Of a stretch of DNA of 64,000 nt, positions 37,192 through 45,653 are shown piece by piece (the stretch's first letter is position 1; each line of letters opens with the position of its first letter). This DNA is from Aquipseudomonas alcaligenes (GTDB lineage: Bacteria > Pseudomonadota > Gammaproteobacteria > Pseudomonadales > Pseudomonadaceae), in contig NZ_FTNW01000004.1 of NCBI RefSeq assembly GCF_900156545.1, positions 372,001 to 436,000 on the forward strand, given 5' to 3'. The notes below the pieces were generated by a model. That model was not told the origin of the DNA and ran no database searches. It saw only the letters and a list, made by a program, of their open reading frames with translations. The position numbers and the translations under genes are program-made.

Positions 37192-37451
37192 TTCTGGAAG
37201 GCCAGCGCCACGCCGCTGGCCTCGAAGCGCACCACCCGCATCAGCACCACCGGCGCCTCGATCGGCAGGCCCTGGACCTGGCCGCTGACCAGCTCGCCGA
37301 TCTGCAGCAGCTTCTGCGCATCATCGATCACCACGAACACGCCGCTCTCGGAGATGTCGCGGGTGGTCACCAGCATCCGGCCGTGCGCGGGATGATCAAT
37401 GCGCAGCTGGACCTTCAGCGGGGTGCGCTTGTGCTCGCGCTTGTTATCCAT
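37188..37451 (-). CDS. PilZ-domain protein (c-di-GMP receptor)
   Basis: Protein of 87 residues, essentially a single PilZ domain. The two c-di-GMP binding motifs are intact: RxxxR in NKREHKRTP near residue 4 and D/NxSxxG as DISESGVFV near residue 30. It should therefore bind cyclic di-GMP and act through a partner protein. It converges with the TPR gene (4-bp overlap at the stops) and is 59 bp downstream of the lpxL-like gene start side on the other flank. Confidence 0.92.
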   Translation of the reverse strand: MDNKREHKRTPLKVQLRIDHPAHGRMLVTTRDISESGVFVVIDDAQKLLQIGELVSGQVQGLPIEAPVVLMRVVRFEASGVALAFQN

Positions 37452-37510
37452 GCCTGTCCTGTGTCGTGGGGCGAAAGTTGCTCAGACGGTAATAGCTATC
37501 GTGCGCGGCA

Positions 37511-38398
37511 TCAATACCATTTCTTCTCGCCGTCCGGGCGCTTCTTGAAGCGCTTCATGCTCCACAGGTACTGGCTCGGGTAGGCCCGCACGTAGCGTTC
37601 CAGCTCGCGGCTCATGGCCGCTGCGGAAACCTGCGGGTCTTCGCTGTACATATCTTCGGGCACTGCCTCGAAGATCACCTTGAAGCCGCTGTTGTCCGGC
37701 AGGCGCACCGCGTTGAGGAACAGGCCGACGGCCTTGCCGCCGGCGAGCATGCCGGGGACGAACTTGCTGGTCAGCGCCTGGATGCCGCAAAAGGGTACGA
37801 ACACGCCGCTGGAGCGGCTCGGCTCGGGGTCTGCGGGAATGCCCACCACGCCGCCACGGCGCACTTCCTTGATGACGCTGAGGATGCCTTCCTTGGTCGA
37901 CGGCGCCACGCGGTTGCCCAGCTGCGCCCGCTGCTTCTGCAGCAGCTCGTCGAGCGCCTGCAGCTTGGGCGGACGGTAGAAGATCACCGGCTTGCACTGC
38001 GAGCAGAAGTAATGGTTGAGCACTTCCCAGTTGCCCAGGTGGCTGGCCACGCCAACCACGCCCTTGCCCGACGCCAGGGCCGCCTGCAGCACCTCCAGGC
38101 CCTCGACTTCGCGCACCAGGCTGAGGGTCCGCTCGACCGGCCAGATCCAGGCGCAGGCACTCTCGGTCAGGGTCTTGCCGATGTCGCGCAGGGTCTGTCC
38201 GACCAGGCGCTCGCGCTCGGCCGCGGACAGCTCCGGGAAACACTTGGCCAGGTTGATGCGCACCACCTCGCGCGAGCCGTTCGGCAGCTTCCACATCAGC
38301 CAGCCGATGGCCGACCCTGTGGCCTGCACGGCACCCCAGGGCAGCAGGGCGAACAGGCGCAGGAAACCGACGGCCAGGGCACCTTTGAGCTTCTCCAC
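37511..38398 (-). CDS. lpxL: Lipid A biosynthesis acyltransferase (LpxL/HtrB family)
   Basis: Protein of 295 residues with an N-terminal membrane anchor (about 8-38) and the LpxL/HtrB acyltransferase domain. The catalytic HX4E motif is ASHLGNWEVLNHY near residue 118; other family blocks are YRPPKLQALDELLQKQR and GILADQ-type GGVVGIPADPEPS near 195. It transfers a secondary acyl chain to lipid A at the inner membrane. The start is a GTG with GGGAG six bases upstream. Exact acyl position is not predictable. Confidence 0.92.
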   Translation of the reverse strand: MEKLKGALAVGFLRLFALLPWGAVQATGSAIGWLMWKLPNGSREVVRINLAKCFPELSAAERERLVGQTLRDIGKTLTESACAWIWPVERTLSLVREVEGLEVLQAALASGKGVVGVASHLGNWEVLNHYFCSQCKPVIFYRPPKLQALDELLQKQRAQLGNRVAPSTKEGILSVIKEVRRGGVVGIPADPEPSRSSGVFVPFCGIQALTSKFVPGMLAGGKAVGLFLNAVRLPDNSGFKVIFEAVPEDMYSEDPQVSAAAMSRELERYVRAYPSQYLWSMKRFKKRPDGEKKWY

Positions 38399-38452
38399 GA
38401 GCGACTCCCGAATACACGAAGGCCGGCATTGTAACGGCTGTGACCGCCGGGT

Positions 38453-39013
38453 TCAGCCTCGCAGTGCGTGATAGCGCTCGCAGTCGGTCGTATGGTCCAT
38501 GACCATGCCGGCCGCCTGCATGTAGGCGTAGCAGATGGTCGGGCCGACGAAGGTGAAGCCCAGTTTCTTCAGGGCCTTGCTCATCGCCTCGGCCTCCGGC
38601 GTGACGGCCGGTACCTGGTGGCGACCTTCGAAGTGATTGATCTTCGGCGCTCCACCGACGAAGGACCAGAGCAGCGCCACCGGGTCTTCCAGGGTCAGCC
38701 AGGCCTGGGCGTTCTGCCGCGCCGCCCTGAGCTTGAGGCGATTGCGGATGATGCCGGGGTCCTGCAGGCGCTCTTCGATCTCCGCATCGCTCATCTGCGC
38801 CAGGCGTTGCACGTCGAAATGCCACAGCACCTGGCGATAGCGCTCACGCTTCTTCAGCACGGTGATCCACGACAGCCCGGCCTGGAAGCCTTCCAGCAGC
38901 AACAGCTCGAACAGGCGGTCGGCGTCGCGCAGCGGCACGCCCCATTCCTCGTCGTGGTAGGCGATGTACAGCGGGTCGTTGTTACACCAGAAGCAGCGCG
39001 GCATGGCATTCAT
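38453..39013 (-). CDS. tag: DNA-3-methyladenine glycosylase I
   Basis: Protein of 186 residues (183 from the second ATG at 39004, which gives the family's usual MPRCFWC start). TagI excises 3-methyladenine. The zinc-site residues are in PRCFWC and YIAYHDEEWG at the N-terminus and in DHTTDCERYH at the C-terminus. The HhH-like core includes LLLLEGFQAGLSWITVLKKR near residue 40. Next to the lpxL-like gene as in P. aeruginosa. Confidence 0.96.
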   Translation of the reverse strand: MNAMPRCFWCNNDPLYIAYHDEEWGVPLRDADRLFELLLLEGFQAGLSWITVLKKRERYRQVLWHFDVQRLAQMSDAEIEERLQDPGIIRNRLKLRAARQNAQAWLTLEDPVALLWSFVGGAPKINHFEGRHQVPAVTPEAEAMSKALKKLGFTFVGPTICYAYMQAAGMVMDHTTDCERYHALRG

Positions 39014-39052
39014 ATCCAGGCGAGGTCATGCCGCACTGTAGCGCAGTGGCCG

Positions 39053-40261
39053 TCAAAAACGCCCGTCCGCCTGCAGCAGGGTTTCCAGGCAGTGCTCGCG
39101 GATCCCGTAGAACTGCTTGATGCCGCGGATCTTCTCCAACAGTTCGCCCGGCACCACCGGCTCGGGACGTTTCACCGCGAGGATCATCTTGTTCTTGTTG
39201 GTGTGCTCCAGCGAGACGAACTCGAACACCTTGGTTTCATAGCCACAGGCCTCCAGCAGCAGCGCACGCAGGCTGTCGGTGACCATCTCGGCCTCCTGGC
39301 CCAGGTGCACGCCGTACTGCAGCATGGGCTTGAGCAGGCTCGGCGTGTGCATCTGCGGGCGGATCTGTTTGTGGCAGCAGGGTGAGCACATGATGATCGC
39401 CGCATCGCTGCGAATGCCCAGGTGCAGGGCGTAGTCGGTGGCCACATCGCAGGCATGCAGGGCGATCATCACGTCGATGGCCGCCGGGGTGTAGGTACGC
39501 ACGTCGCCATGTTCGAAGTGCAGGCCCGGCTGTTCCAGGCGCGCTGCGGCGGTGTTGCCCAAGCGCACCATGTCTTCGCGCAGCTCCACGCCGGTCACCT
39601 GGCCCTGCAGGCCCAGGCTGTTGCGCAGGTAGTCGTGCATGGCGAAGGTCAGGTAGCCCTTGCCCGAGCCGAAATCGACGACATGGATCGGCAACTGCGG
39701 ATCACGCTGCTGCAGCGGCGAGTGGCTCAGCGCGTGGGAAAACACCTCGATGAACTTGTTGATCTGCTTCCACTTGCGCGCCATCGCCGGCACCAGCTCG
39801 TGCCTGGCGGTGGTCACGCCCAGATCGGTGAGGAAAGGCCGGCTCAGTTCGAGAAAGCGCTTCTTCTCGCGGTCATGGCCAACGACCGGCGCCTCGCGCT
39901 CGACCACCTTGCCGACGAACAGGCGCGCCTTGTCCTTCTTGCCGAAAGTCAGTTGCACGTCCTCGGTCAGCGACAGCAGGTGGGCGTTCCTGAACGCCGC
40001 CGGCAAAAGGCTGGCGATATGCGCCAGGGCTTCGGCGACCGGCAGGTTCTTGGTGATATCGCGGGTCTTGTAGGTGGAAACGAACGACAGGCAGGCCTGG
40101 CCTTTGACCGTGACCGGGCGAATGGTCAGGCGCTGCAGCTCGGCTTCCTCGCCCTGGTACTTGCTCAGCAGCAGCTTGACCAGGGTGTTCTGCACCACGC
40201 TGGTGTCCAGCAGGGCGAGAAAATCTTCACGAGCGGTGACGGCGGTGGGTTCGACTGACAT
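39053..40261 (-). CDS. SAM-dependent methyltransferase (Methyltransf_32-like)
   Basis: Protein of 402 residues from the ATG at 40261, which avoids an unconserved 12-residue extension. The SAM motif VVDFGSGKGYLTFAMHDYL lies near residue 195, followed by LHACDVATDYAL and the unusual cysteine cluster CSPCCHKQ near residue 290. This pattern fits Methyltransf_32 proteins, some of which act on RNA. The N-terminal 180 residues are an uncharacterised domain. The substrate is not known. Divergent from glyQ across 158 bp. Confidence 0.85.
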   Translation of the reverse strand: MSVEPTAVTAREDFLALLDTSVVQNTLVKLLLSKYQGEEAELQRLTIRPVTVKGQACLSFVSTYKTRDITKNLPVAEALAHIASLLPAAFRNAHLLSLTEDVQLTFGKKDKARLFVGKVVEREAPVVGHDREKKRFLELSRPFLTDLGVTTARHELVPAMARKWKQINKFIEVFSHALSHSPLQQRDPQLPIHVVDFGSGKGYLTFAMHDYLRNSLGLQGQVTGVELREDMVRLGNTAAARLEQPGLHFEHGDVRTYTPAAIDVMIALHACDVATDYALHLGIRSDAAIIMCSPCCHKQIRPQMHTPSLLKPMLQYGVHLGQEAEMVTDSLRALLLEACGYETKVFEFVSLEHTNKNKMILAVKRPEPVVPGELLEKIRGIKQFYGIREHCLETLLQADGRF

Positions 40262-40351
40262 GAAAAAGGCCTGAGTAAGCGCTGCCGGTACCGGCAAGGG
40301 ATAGCAATGCTACAGGGTACGCAGCGTCTATGCGCAGCGGGCATGCCGCCA

Positions 40352-40380
40352 CATCCAGCGCAAGCCTGATCAGGTATACT
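40352..40380 (+). promoter_or_regulatory. Possible glyQS promoter
   Basis: A good -10 hexamer TATACT at 40375-40380 lies 40 bases upstream of the glyQ start, in the divergent gap with the methyltransferase gene. The -35 region at 17-bp spacing (CATCCA, 40352-40357) is weak, so the assignment rests on the -10 and position. Confidence 0.4.
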
Positions 40381-40419
40381 GCGCGGCTTTACGCCAACGC
40401 CTCGATACCGGTGAAATTC

Positions 40420-41367
40420 GTGAGCCAGAACAAGCCCGACGTGAGCACCTTCCAAGGCCTGATCCTCGCCCTGCAAAGCTATTGGGCCGAGCAGGGCTGC
40501 GTGATCCTGCAGCCCTATGACATGGAAATGGGTGCCGGCACCTTCCACACCGCCACCTTCCTGCGCGCCATCGGTCCGGAGACCTGGAACGCCGCCTACG
40601 TCCAGCCCTCGCGCCGCCCGGCCGACGGCCGCTACGGCGAGAACCCCAACCGCCTGCAGCACTACTACCAGTTCCAGGTGGTGCTCAAGCCGAACCCGGA
40701 GAATATCCAGGACCTGTACCTGGAGTCGCTGCGCCGCATCGGCGTCGACACCCTGGTGCACGACATCCGTTTCGTCGAGGACAACTGGGAGTCGCCGACC
40801 CTCGGCGCCTGGGGCCTGGGCTGGGAAGTCTGGCTGAACGGCATGGAAGTCACACAGTTCACCTACTTCCAGCAGGTCGGCGGCGTCGAGTGCTACCCGG
40901 TCACCGGCGAGATCACCTACGGTCTGGAACGCCTGGCCATGTACCTGCAGGGCGTCGACTCGGTGTATGACCTGGTCTACTCCGACGGGCCGTTCGGCAA
41001 GGTCACCTACGGCGACGTGTTCCACCAGAACGAAGTGGAGCAGTCCACCTTCAACTTCGAACACGCCAACGTCGACAAGCTGTTCGACCTGTTCGACTTC
41101 TACGAGTCCGAGGCCAACCGCCTGATGGAGCTGCAGCTGCCGCTGCCGGCCTACGAAATGGTGATCAAGGCCTCGCACAGCTTCAACCTGCTCGACGCCC
41201 GCCGCGCCATCTCGGTGACCGCGCGCCAGCAGTACATCCTGCGCGTGCGCACCCTGGCGCGGAACATCGCCCAGAGCTACCTGCTGGCCCGCGCCAAGCT
41301 CGGCTTCCCGATGGCCACCCCCGAACTGCGTGACGAAGTCCTGGCCAAGCTGGAGATTGCAGAATGA
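40420..41367 (+). CDS. glyQ: Glycine--tRNA ligase alpha subunit
   Basis: Protein of 315 residues starting with GTG ([14 protein letters not shown]), giving the exact family length. It is the class II catalytic subunit of the bacterial alpha2-beta2 glycyl-tRNA synthetase. Conserved segments include [36 protein letters not shown] and [20 protein letters not shown]. Overlaps glyS by ATGA, which couples subunit synthesis. Confidence 0.98.
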   Translation: MSQNKPDVSTFQGLILALQSYWAEQGCVILQPYDMEMGAGTFHTATFLRAIGPETWNAAYVQPSRRPADGRYGENPNRLQHYYQFQVVLKPNPENIQDLYLESLRRIGVDTLVHDIRFVEDNWESPTLGAWGLGWEVWLNGMEVTQFTYFQQVGGVECYPVTGEITYGLERLAMYLQGVDSVYDLVYSDGPFGKVTYGDVFHQNEVEQSTFNFEHANVDKLFDLFDFYESEANRLMELQLPLPAYEMVIKASHSFNLLDARRAISVTARQQYILRVRTLARNIAQSYLLARAKLGFPMATPELRDEVLAKLEIAE

Positions 41368-43418
41368 GTGCACATGATTTCCTGGTCGAACTGGGCACCG
41401 AAGAGCTGCCACCCAAGGCCCTGAAGAGCCTCGGCGAGGCCTTCCTGGCTGGCGTCGAGAAAGGCCTCAAGGCCGCTGGCCTGGGCTACCAGAGCGCCCG
41501 CTACTACGCCGCGCCGCGCCGCCTGGCCGTGCTGGTCGAGGCTCTGGCCAGCCAGCAGCCGGATCGCACCGTCAACCTCGACGGCCCGCCCGTGCAGGCC
41601 GCCTTCGACAAGGACGGCAACCCGACCCAGGCCGCCCTCGGCTTCGCCAAGAAGTGTGGCGTCGAGCTGAGCCAGATCGACCAGAGCGGCCCGAAGCTGA
41701 AATTCAGCCAGAGCATCGCCGGACAGAGCACTGTCAGCCTGCTGCCGGGCATCGTCGAAGCCTCCCTGGCCGACCTGCCGATCCCCAAGCGCATGCGCTG
41801 GGCGGCACGCAAGGAAGAGTTCGTCCGTCCGACCCAGTGGCTGGTGATGCTGTTCGGCCAGCACGTGGTCGACTGCGAGATCCTCGCCCAGAAGGCCGGG
41901 CGCATGTCTCGTGGCCACCGCTTCCACGCCAACTACGAGGTGGCGATCGAGAGCCCGGCCAGCTACTCCCACGACCTGCGTGGCGCCTTCGTGGTCGCCG
42001 ACTTCGCCAAGCGCCGCGAGCAGATCGCCAAGCGCGTCGAGGAACTGGCCAAGGCCGAGAACGGCAGCGCCATCGTGCCGCCGGCGCTGCTGGATGAGGT
42101 GACTGCCTTGGTCGAGTGGCCGGTGCCGCTGGTCTGCTCCTTCGAGGAACGCTTCCTTGAGGTGCCGCAGGAAGCCCTGATCGCCACCATGCAGGACAAC
42201 CAGAAGTACTTCTGCCTGGTCGACGGCAACGGCAAGCTGCTGCCGCGCTTCATCACCGTGGCCAACATCGAGAGCAAGGACCCGGCGCAGATCGTCGCCG
42301 GCAACGAGAAGGTGGTGCGCCCGCGCCTCACCGACGCCGAGTTCTTCTTCAAGCAGGACAAGCGCCAGCCGCTGGAGCAGCGCAACGAGCGCCTGGCCAA
42401 CGTGGTGTTCCAGGCCCAGCTCGGCAGCGTGTTCGACAAGGCCGAACGCGTCTCCAAGCTGGCCGCCTTTATCGCCGAGCGTATCGGCGGTGACGCCAGC
42501 CGCGCCGCGCGCGCCGGCATCCTGTCCAAGTGCGACCTGGCCAGCGAGATGGTCGGCGAGTTCCCGGAAATGCAGGGCATCGCCGGCTACTACTACGCCA
42601 AGCATGACGGCGAGCCGGAAGACGTGGCCCAGGCGCTGAACGAGCAGTACATGCCGCGCGGCGCCGGCGCCGAACTGCCGCAGACCCTGACCGGCGCCGC
42701 CGTGGCCGTGGCCGACAAGCTCGACACCCTGGTCGGCATCTTCGGCATCGGCATGCTGCCGACCGGCTCCAAGGACCCCTACGCCCTGCGCCGCGCCGCA
42801 CTGGGTGTGCTGCGCATCCTGATCGAGAAGCAGCTGGATCTCGACCTGGTCGAGGCCGTTGGCTTCGCCGTCGGCCTGTATGGCGACAAGGTCAAGGCCG
42901 ATGGCCTGGCCCAGCAGGTGCTGGACTTCATCTTCGACCGCCTGCGTGCGCGCTACGAGGACGAAGGTGTCGACGTGGCCGTGTACCAGGCCGTGCGCGC
43001 CCTCAGCCCGGCCGCGCCGCTGGACTTCGACCAGCGCGTGCAGGCCGTGCAGGCCTTCCGTCAGCTGCCGGAGGCCGCCGCCCTGGCCGCCGCCAACAAG
43101 CGCGTGTCGAACATCCTGGCCAAGGCCGAAGGCCAGCTGCCGGCTGCGGTGGACGCCAAGCTGCTGGAAGCCGGCGCCGAGCAGACCCTGGCCCAGGCCG
43201 TGGCTGCCGCCGCCCAGGCCGTGGCGCCGATGGCCGCCGCGCGCTGCTACCGCGAGGCCCTGGCCCAGCTGGCCAGCCTGCGCGAGCCGGTGGATGCGTA
43301 CTTCGACGCGGTGATGGTCAATGCCGAGGATGCCGCCGTGCGGGCCAACCGCCTGGCGCTGCTGAACCAGCTACGTGGCCTGTTCCTCGGCGTCGCCGAT
43401 ATCTCACTGCTGGGCTGA
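41364..43418 (+). CDS. glyS: Glycine--tRNA ligase beta subunit
   Basis: Protein of 684 residues, the tRNA-binding subunit of GlyRS. It opens with [16 protein letters not shown], has the HD-related [17 protein letters not shown] segment near residue 398, and a C-terminal DALR-type anticodon-binding region (about 585-680). Length normal. A perfect 8-bp GC hairpin (43428-43447) lies between glyS and gmhB. Confidence 0.98.
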   Translation: MSAHDFLVELGTEELPPKALKSLGEAFLAGVEKGLKAAGLGYQSARYYAAPRRLAVLVEALASQQPDRTVNLDGPPVQAAFDKDGNPTQAALGFAKKCGVELSQIDQSGPKLKFSQSIAGQSTVSLLPGIVEASLADLPIPKRMRWAARKEEFVRPTQWLVMLFGQHVVDCEILAQKAGRMSRGHRFHANYEVAIESPASYSHDLRGAFVVADFAKRREQIAKRVEELAKAENGSAIVPPALLDEVTALVEWPVPLVCSFEERFLEVPQEALIATMQDNQKYFCLVDGNGKLLPRFITVANIESKDPAQIVAGNEKVVRPRLTDAEFFFKQDKRQPLEQRNERLANVVFQAQLGSVFDKAERVSKLAAFIAERIGGDASRAARAGILSKCDLASEMVGEFPEMQGIAGYYYAKHDGEPEDVAQALNEQYMPRGAGAELPQTLTGAAVAVADKLDTLVGIFGIGMLPTGSKDPYALRRAALGVLRILIEKQLDLDLVEAVGFAVGLYGDKVKADGLAQQVLDFIFDRLRARYEDEGVDVAVYQAVRALSPAAPLDFDQRVQAVQAFRQLPEAAALAAANKRVSNILAKAEGQLPAAVDAKLLEAGAEQTLAQAVAAAAQAVAPMAAARCYREALAQLASLREPVDAYFDAVMVNAEDAAVRANRLALLNQLRGLFLGVADISLLG

Positions 43419-43464
43419 CGGGCACATCGGGCGGCCTGTGCCGCCCGGTGGCTCGGGTAACTGC

Positions 43465-43995
43465 ATGAAACTGCTGATTCTCGACCGCGACGGCGTCATC
43501 AACGAAGACTCCGACGCCTACATCAAGTCGCTCGACGAGTGGATCCCGATCCCCGGTTCGATCGCCGCCATCGCCCGTCTGAGCCGGGCCGGCTGGACCG
43601 TGGCCGTGGCTACCAACCAGTCGGGTCTTGCCCGCGGCTACTACGACACGGCCACGCTGGACGCGATGCACACGCGCCTGCGTGAGCTGGTAGCGGAGCA
43701 GGGCGGCGAAGTCGGCCTGATCGTCCATTGCCCGCACGGGCCGGATGACGGCTGCACCTGCCGCAAACCCAAACCCGGCATGCTGCAGCAGATCGCTGCG
43801 CACTACGGCACGGAACTGGCAGGCGTCTGGTTCGTCGGCGACAGCAGCGGTGACCTGGAGGCGGCGCTGGCCGTCCATTGCCAACCCGTGCTGGTGAAGA
43901 CCGGCAAGGGCCAGCGCACGCTGGCCAAGCCATTGCCAGCGGGAACCCTGATATTCGATGATCTGGCGGCCATAGCCGATCAGCTTCTTCTCTAG
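43465..43995 (+). CDS. gmhB: D-glycero-beta-D-manno-heptose-1,7-bisphosphate 7-phosphatase
   Basis: Protein of 176 residues of the HAD family. The nucleophile motif is DRDGVINE at residues 6-13, motif II is ATNQSG, the zinc loop CPHGPDDGCTCRKPKPG lies near residue 92, and motif IV is VGDSSGDLEAA. The zinc loop is diagnostic of GmhB. It makes heptose precursor for LPS inner core. The ATG at 43465 aligns with the family start. Confidence 0.95.
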   Translation: MKLLILDRDGVINEDSDAYIKSLDEWIPIPGSIAAIARLSRAGWTVAVATNQSGLARGYYDTATLDAMHTRLRELVAEQGGEVGLIVHCPHGPDDGCTCRKPKPGMLQQIAAHYGTELAGVWFVGDSSGDLEAALAVHCQPVLVKTGKGQRTLAKPLPAGTLIFDDLAAIADQLLL

Positions 43996-44010
43996 AGAAC
44001 GCGAGCCCCC

Positions 44011-44784
44011 ATGACGACAGTGCAGGCCATCAGAACCTTCTTCTTCTACCTGCTGCTGTCCTCCAGCTCCTTCTTCTGGTGCATCTTCTGCGTGTTCATC
44101 GCGCCTTTCCTGCCGTTCCGCGCGCGCTACCGCCTGGTGATCCAGACTTGGTGCCGCTGCGCCACCTGGCTGGCCAAGGTGGTGGCGGGCATCCACTACG
44201 AAGTCCGCGGCCTGGAAAATATCCCGCAGCAACCCTGCGTGATCCTGGCCAAGCACCAGAGCACCTGGGAAACCTTCTTCCTCTCCGCGCTGTTCGAGCC
44301 ACTGTCGCAGGTGGTCAAGCGCGAACTGCTGTACGTGCCGTTCTTCGGCTGGGCCATGGCCATGCTCAAGCCCATCGCCATCGACCGCAGCAACCCCAAG
44401 GCCGCCCTCAAGCAACTGGCCAAGCAGGGTGACGAGCGCATCAAGCAGGGCGCCTGGGTGCTGATCTTCCCCGAGGGCACGCGCATTCCACCGGGGCAGA
44501 TCGGCAAGTTCTCCCGCGGCGGCGCTGCCCTGGCGGTGAACGCCGGCCTGCCAGTACTGCCGATCGCGCACAACGCCGGCGAGTTCTGGCCAAAGCAGGG
44601 CTGGGCCAAGTACCCGGGCACCATCCAGGTGGTCATAGGTCCGGTCATGCACGCCGAGGGTGAGGGCCCGCGCGCCATTGCCGAGCTCAACGAGCGCGCC
44701 TACGCCTGGGTGGCCCAGACCCAGCAACAGATCAGCGGCGTAGCACCACGGGCCGTCTCCGAAAGCGCCTCGGGCATCGCCTGA
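44011..44784 (+). CDS. plsC: 1-acyl-sn-glycerol-3-phosphate acyltransferase (PlsC-type)
   Basis: Protein of 257 residues with two N-terminal hydrophobic segments. The acyltransferase motif I is AKHQSTWETFF near residue 84 (the HX4E variant typical of pseudomonad PlsC), motif II includes RELLYVPFFGW, and motif III is FPEGTRIPPGQ near residue 155. It acylates lysophosphatidate in phospholipid synthesis at the inner membrane. It is 15 bp downstream of gmhB; a perfect DnaA box follows its stop. Confidence 0.92.
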   Translation: MTTVQAIRTFFFYLLLSSSSFFWCIFCVFIAPFLPFRARYRLVIQTWCRCATWLAKVVAGIHYEVRGLENIPQQPCVILAKHQSTWETFFLSALFEPLSQVVKRELLYVPFFGWAMAMLKPIAIDRSNPKAALKQLAKQGDERIKQGAWVLIFPEGTRIPPGQIGKFSRGGAALAVNAGLPVLPIAHNAGEFWPKQGWAKYPGTIQVVIGPVMHAEGEGPRAIAELNERAYAWVAQTQQQISGVAPRAVSESASGIA

Positions 44785-45019
44785 CGCGCCTGTGGATAAG
44801 CTGTGCGCGAAATACCGGCGCATTGCCATTATCGTACCCAACTCCCTGTTTCATATGGATTTTCAGCTGCGCCCGAGAGGCCATGCAGCGGGGCATAAGT
44901 TTTTCACCGCAAACGGCGCCATGGGCGAATTCGGCAATGCCGCACAGTCTTGCCGGAACGCCGGGCGGGCAAAGCGAGTAAGCTAGGCGGACCCGCATCG
45001 TGAAAGGGATTTTCGCTCC

Positions 45020-45643
45020 ATGCCGTCCATCTACCAGCTCAAGCCCCGCTTCCAGAATCTGCTGCGCCCAAGTGTGCAGCGCCTCTATGCGCGGGGCGTC
45101 ACTGCCAACCAGGTGACCCTCGCTGCCGCCGCAGTGTCCGTGTTGCTCGGCGGGCTGCTGGCCTGGCTGCCACAGCACACCTGGCTGTTCGCCCTGATTC
45201 CGCTGTGGATGCTGCTGCGCATGGCGCTGAACGCCGTGGACGGCATGCTCGCCCGCGAGTTCGGCCAGCAGTCCAAACTCGGCGCCTACCTCAACGAGCT
45301 GAGTGACGTGGTCGCCGACAGCGCCCTGTACCTGCCCTTCGCCCTGCTCGCCGGCGTTTCGCCGACCCTGGTGGTGCTGGTGGTGGTGCTGGCGGTGATC
45401 AGCGAGTACGCCGGCGTGCTCGGCCCGATGGTCGGTGCCTCGCGCCGCTACGACGGCCCCATGGGCAAGAGCGACCGCGCCTTCTGCTTCGGCGTGCTGG
45501 GTGCCGGTGTGGCGTCCGGCCTGCTGCCGTCGTCTTGGATAAACGGGCTGCTGGCCGTGATCCTGCTGTTGCTGCTGGCGACTCTGGTCAACCGCGTGCG
45601 CCAAGGCCTGGCCGAGGTGGCACAAAACTCCCAATCGGAATAA
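45020..45643 (+). CDS. CDP-alcohol phosphatidyltransferase family protein (YnbA-like)
   Basis: Protein of 207 residues with about six membrane segments. The CDP-alcohol phosphotransferase signature DGx2ARx8Gx3Dx3D is complete: DGMLAREFG near residue 73 to GAYLNELSDVVAD near 94. These enzymes join a CDP-lipid to an alcohol such as serine, glycerol phosphate or inositol. It heads a six-gene run whose members resemble E. coli YnbA, YnbC, YnbD and YnbB, so it may make a dedicated lipid rather than bulk PE or PG. AAAGGGA lies before the ATG. The head-group alcohol is unknown. Confidence 0.88.
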   Translation: MPSIYQLKPRFQNLLRPSVQRLYARGVTANQVTLAAAAVSVLLGGLLAWLPQHTWLFALIPLWMLLRMALNAVDGMLAREFGQQSKLGAYLNELSDVVADSALYLPFALLAGVSPTLVVLVVVLAVISEYAGVLGPMVGASRRYDGPMGKSDRAFCFGVLGAGVASGLLPSSWINGLLAVILLLLLATLVNRVRQGLAEVAQNSQSE

Positions 45644-45653
45644 GGATATTTCG

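Noticed and set aside
43428..43447. Perfect 8-bp GC hairpin between glyS and gmhB as a terminator
   Set aside because: No T-tract follows and gmhB lies directly downstream; too little to call a terminator.
44792..44986. 64-codon ORF between plsC and the YnbA-like gene
   Set aside because: No convincing ribosome-binding site, no recognisable domain, and codon use unlike the neighbours; treated as non-coding.
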